The position numbers were made by a program, and so were the translations under genes. From the NCBI GenBank assembly GCA_016177355.1, contig JACOVL010000040.1, positions 1-6,266 of the forward strand: a DNA stretch of 6,266 nt, read 5' to 3'. This document shows, piece by piece, positions 5,358-6,266 of the stretch; positions within the stretch are counted from its first letter, which is position 1; the number at the start of each line of letters is the position of its first letter. The notes below the pieces were generated by a model. That model made no database searches. It was given only the letters and a program-made list of their open reading frames with translations, and was not told where the DNA came from. This stretch comes from Betaproteobacteria bacterium. GTDB lineage: Bacteria > Pseudomonadota > Gammaproteobacteria > Burkholderiales > SG8-41.

Positions 5358-6266
5358 TCAACCCTTGACGCAAATGACCTGCTTAAGGGTGTGAACGACG
5401 TTCACCAGGTCGCTCTGGTTCTCCATCACCCGGTCGATGTCCTTGTAGGCGCCCGGGATCTCGTCGATGACTCCGCGGTCCTTGCGGCACACGACGCCGG
5501 CAGTCTGCTCGGCGAGGTCCTGCGGCGTGAACGACTTCTGCGCCTGCGTGCGGCTCATGCGCCGCCCCGCGCCGTGCGCGCAGGACTGGAAGCTCTCCTC
5601 CGATCCCCGACCGCGCACGATGTAGGACTTCGCGCCCATGCTGCCGGGGATGATGCCGAAGTCGCCCTCGCGCGCGCGGATCGCGCCCTTGCGCGTGAGC
5701 CACACGTCGGCGCCGTAGTGGCGCTCGCGCTCGACGTAGTTGTGGTGGCAGTTCACCGCTTCGCGCGTCACCTCGAACGGCGGCAGGTGCCGCCCGAGCG
5801 CGGCCAGCACCAGGTCCATCATCGCGCGGCGGTTCGCGGCGGCGTAATCCTGCGCCCAGCCGACGGCCTCGACGTAATCGTCGAAATGCTGCGCGCCTTC
5901 CTCGAAATAGGCGAGGTCGCGGTCCGGCAGCCGCAGCTCGCGCCGCTCGGCGTCGCGGCGCGCGAGCTCGATGAAGTAGGTGCCGATGGCGTTGCCGATG
6001 CCGCGGCTGCCCGAATGCAGCATCGCCCACACCCGGCCCGATTCATCGAGGCAGACCTCGATAAAGTGGTTGCCGCCGCCGAGCGTCCCCATCTGGCACA
6101 CCCAGTTCCGGGTGCGCGGGAAGCGCTTTTCGATAACCGGATGTTTTTGAAGAATTTTCTTCAGCCTGCGCGAGAATGGCTTCGCGGCATCGTTGAGCGC
6201 GCGCGCTTCCCGATGCTGGTCGCGCCCCACCGGCACGTCGCGCGAGATCTGGTCGAACACGCGCTT
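5358..6266 (-). CDS. rtcB: RtcB RNA ligase, C-terminal part (cut by window edge)
   Basis: RtcB is a GTP- and Mn2+-dependent ligase joining RNA 2',3'-cyclic phosphate or 3'-phosphate ends to 5'-hydroxyl ends in RNA repair. About 302 residues are visible against roughly 400 for the full protein; the N-terminal quarter, including the expected metal-binding Cys, lies beyond 6266. Counting from the window edge, motifs are GGGNH (63-67), HSGSRG (84-89), NCHHNY (172-177), PGSMG (207-211), HGAGRR (231-236) and EIPGAYKDID (269-278), ending in the typical HTLKQVICVKG. The His in HGAGRR is the guanylylated residue; the His spacings of 17 and 56 residues match E. coli His168/185 and His281/337 as I recall them. 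All visible catalytic residues are intact. A GTG at 6260 is in frame but is internal, not the start, because coding continues to the edge. The gene is followed by the MgtC-like gene; no rtcA is visible. Confidence 0.96.
   Translation of the reverse strand, partial: KRVFDQISRDVPVGRDQHREARALNDAAKPFSRRLKKILQKHPVIEKRFPRTRNWVCQMGTLGGGNHFIEVCLDESGRVWAMLHSGSRGIGNAIGTYFIELARRDAERRELRLPDRDLAYFEEGAQHFDDYVEAVGWAQDYAAANRRAMMDLVLAALGRHLPPFEVTREAVNCHHNYVERERHYGADVWLTRKGAIRAREGDFGIIPGSMGAKSYIVRGRGSEESFQSCAHGAGRRMSRTQAQKSFTPQDLAEQTAGVVCRKDRGVIDEIPGAYKDIDRVMENQSDLVNVVHTLKQVICVKG

Noticed and set aside
5361..5390. Inverted repeat ACCCTT / AAGGGT as a terminator at the end of rtcB.
   Set aside because: The 18-base loop and 6-base stem lie within conserved C-terminal codons of RtcB (TLKQVICVKG region), with no T-tract; coding constraint explains the sequence.
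6258..6260. GTG as the start codon of RtcB, giving a complete 300-residue gene.
   Set aside because: The frame stays open to the window edge, and a full RtcB needs about 100 more residues including a metal-binding Cys; the gene is simply cut by the window.
1..6266. tRNA, rRNA, CRISPR arrays, insertion sequences, attachment sites or a phage-defence system.
   Set aside because: No tandem or spaced repeats, transposase-like coding, terminal inverted repeats or structural RNA signatures were seen; nearly every base belongs to one of seven ordinary chromosomal genes.

Overview
The window is a compact, GC-rich stretch of bacterial chromosome. Coding density is very high: the only sizeable non-coding gap is about 190 bases (3118-3309), and no stretch over 300 bases lacks a gene. 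Gene content, Shine-Dalgarno sites and family types (molybdenum hydroxylase with a Tat signal, GstB-like glutathione transferase, RtcB, MgtC/SapB) suggest a proteobacterium, most likely a soil or freshwater betaproteobacterium. That placement is inference; no marker gene fixes the taxon.

Layout. (1) 13-465, plus strand: a short CoxG-like SRPBCC protein. (2) 462-3117, minus strand: a two-gene operon for a molybdenum hydroxylase of the isoquinoline 1-oxidoreductase (IorAB) type. The [2Fe-2S] subunit comes first, and the Tat-exported molybdopterin subunit starts one base after its stop. The CoxG-like gene converges on it, with stop codons overlapping in CTAG and a small hairpin plus T-tract that could terminate the minus-strand operon. 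(3) 3118-3309: divergent promoter region, with a perfect TATAAT facing the hydroxylase operon, a plausible promoter facing rightward, and a small inverted repeat. (4) 3310-4642, plus strand: a GstB-like glutathione S-transferase, then a VUT-family (queuosine precursor transporter type) membrane protein 7 bases later, whose Shine-Dalgarno overlaps the transferase stop. (5) 4647-6266, minus strand: the C-terminal three quarters of RtcB RNA ligase (cut by the window edge), followed 18 bases downstream by an MgtC/SapB-family membrane protein. This pair converges on the VUT gene; the two stop codons form the ends of a perfect 10-base palindrome.

How the genes work together. The IorA-like and IorB-like subunits should form one periplasmic enzyme that hydroxylates a heteroaromatic or oxidises an aldehyde and passes electrons through two [2Fe-2S] clusters to an unseen acceptor; there is no FAD subunit. 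The CoxG-like protein belongs to a family associated with such enzymes and may assist it, but lies on the opposite strand. The other two pairs (transferase with VUT transporter, RtcB with MgtC-like protein) look like operons by spacing, yet their products have no established shared pathway.

I did not find a clearly new multi-gene system. The points most worth a second look are the FAD-less hydroxylase beside a solitary short CoxG, the dyad within the divergent promoter region, and the compact convergent gene ends.
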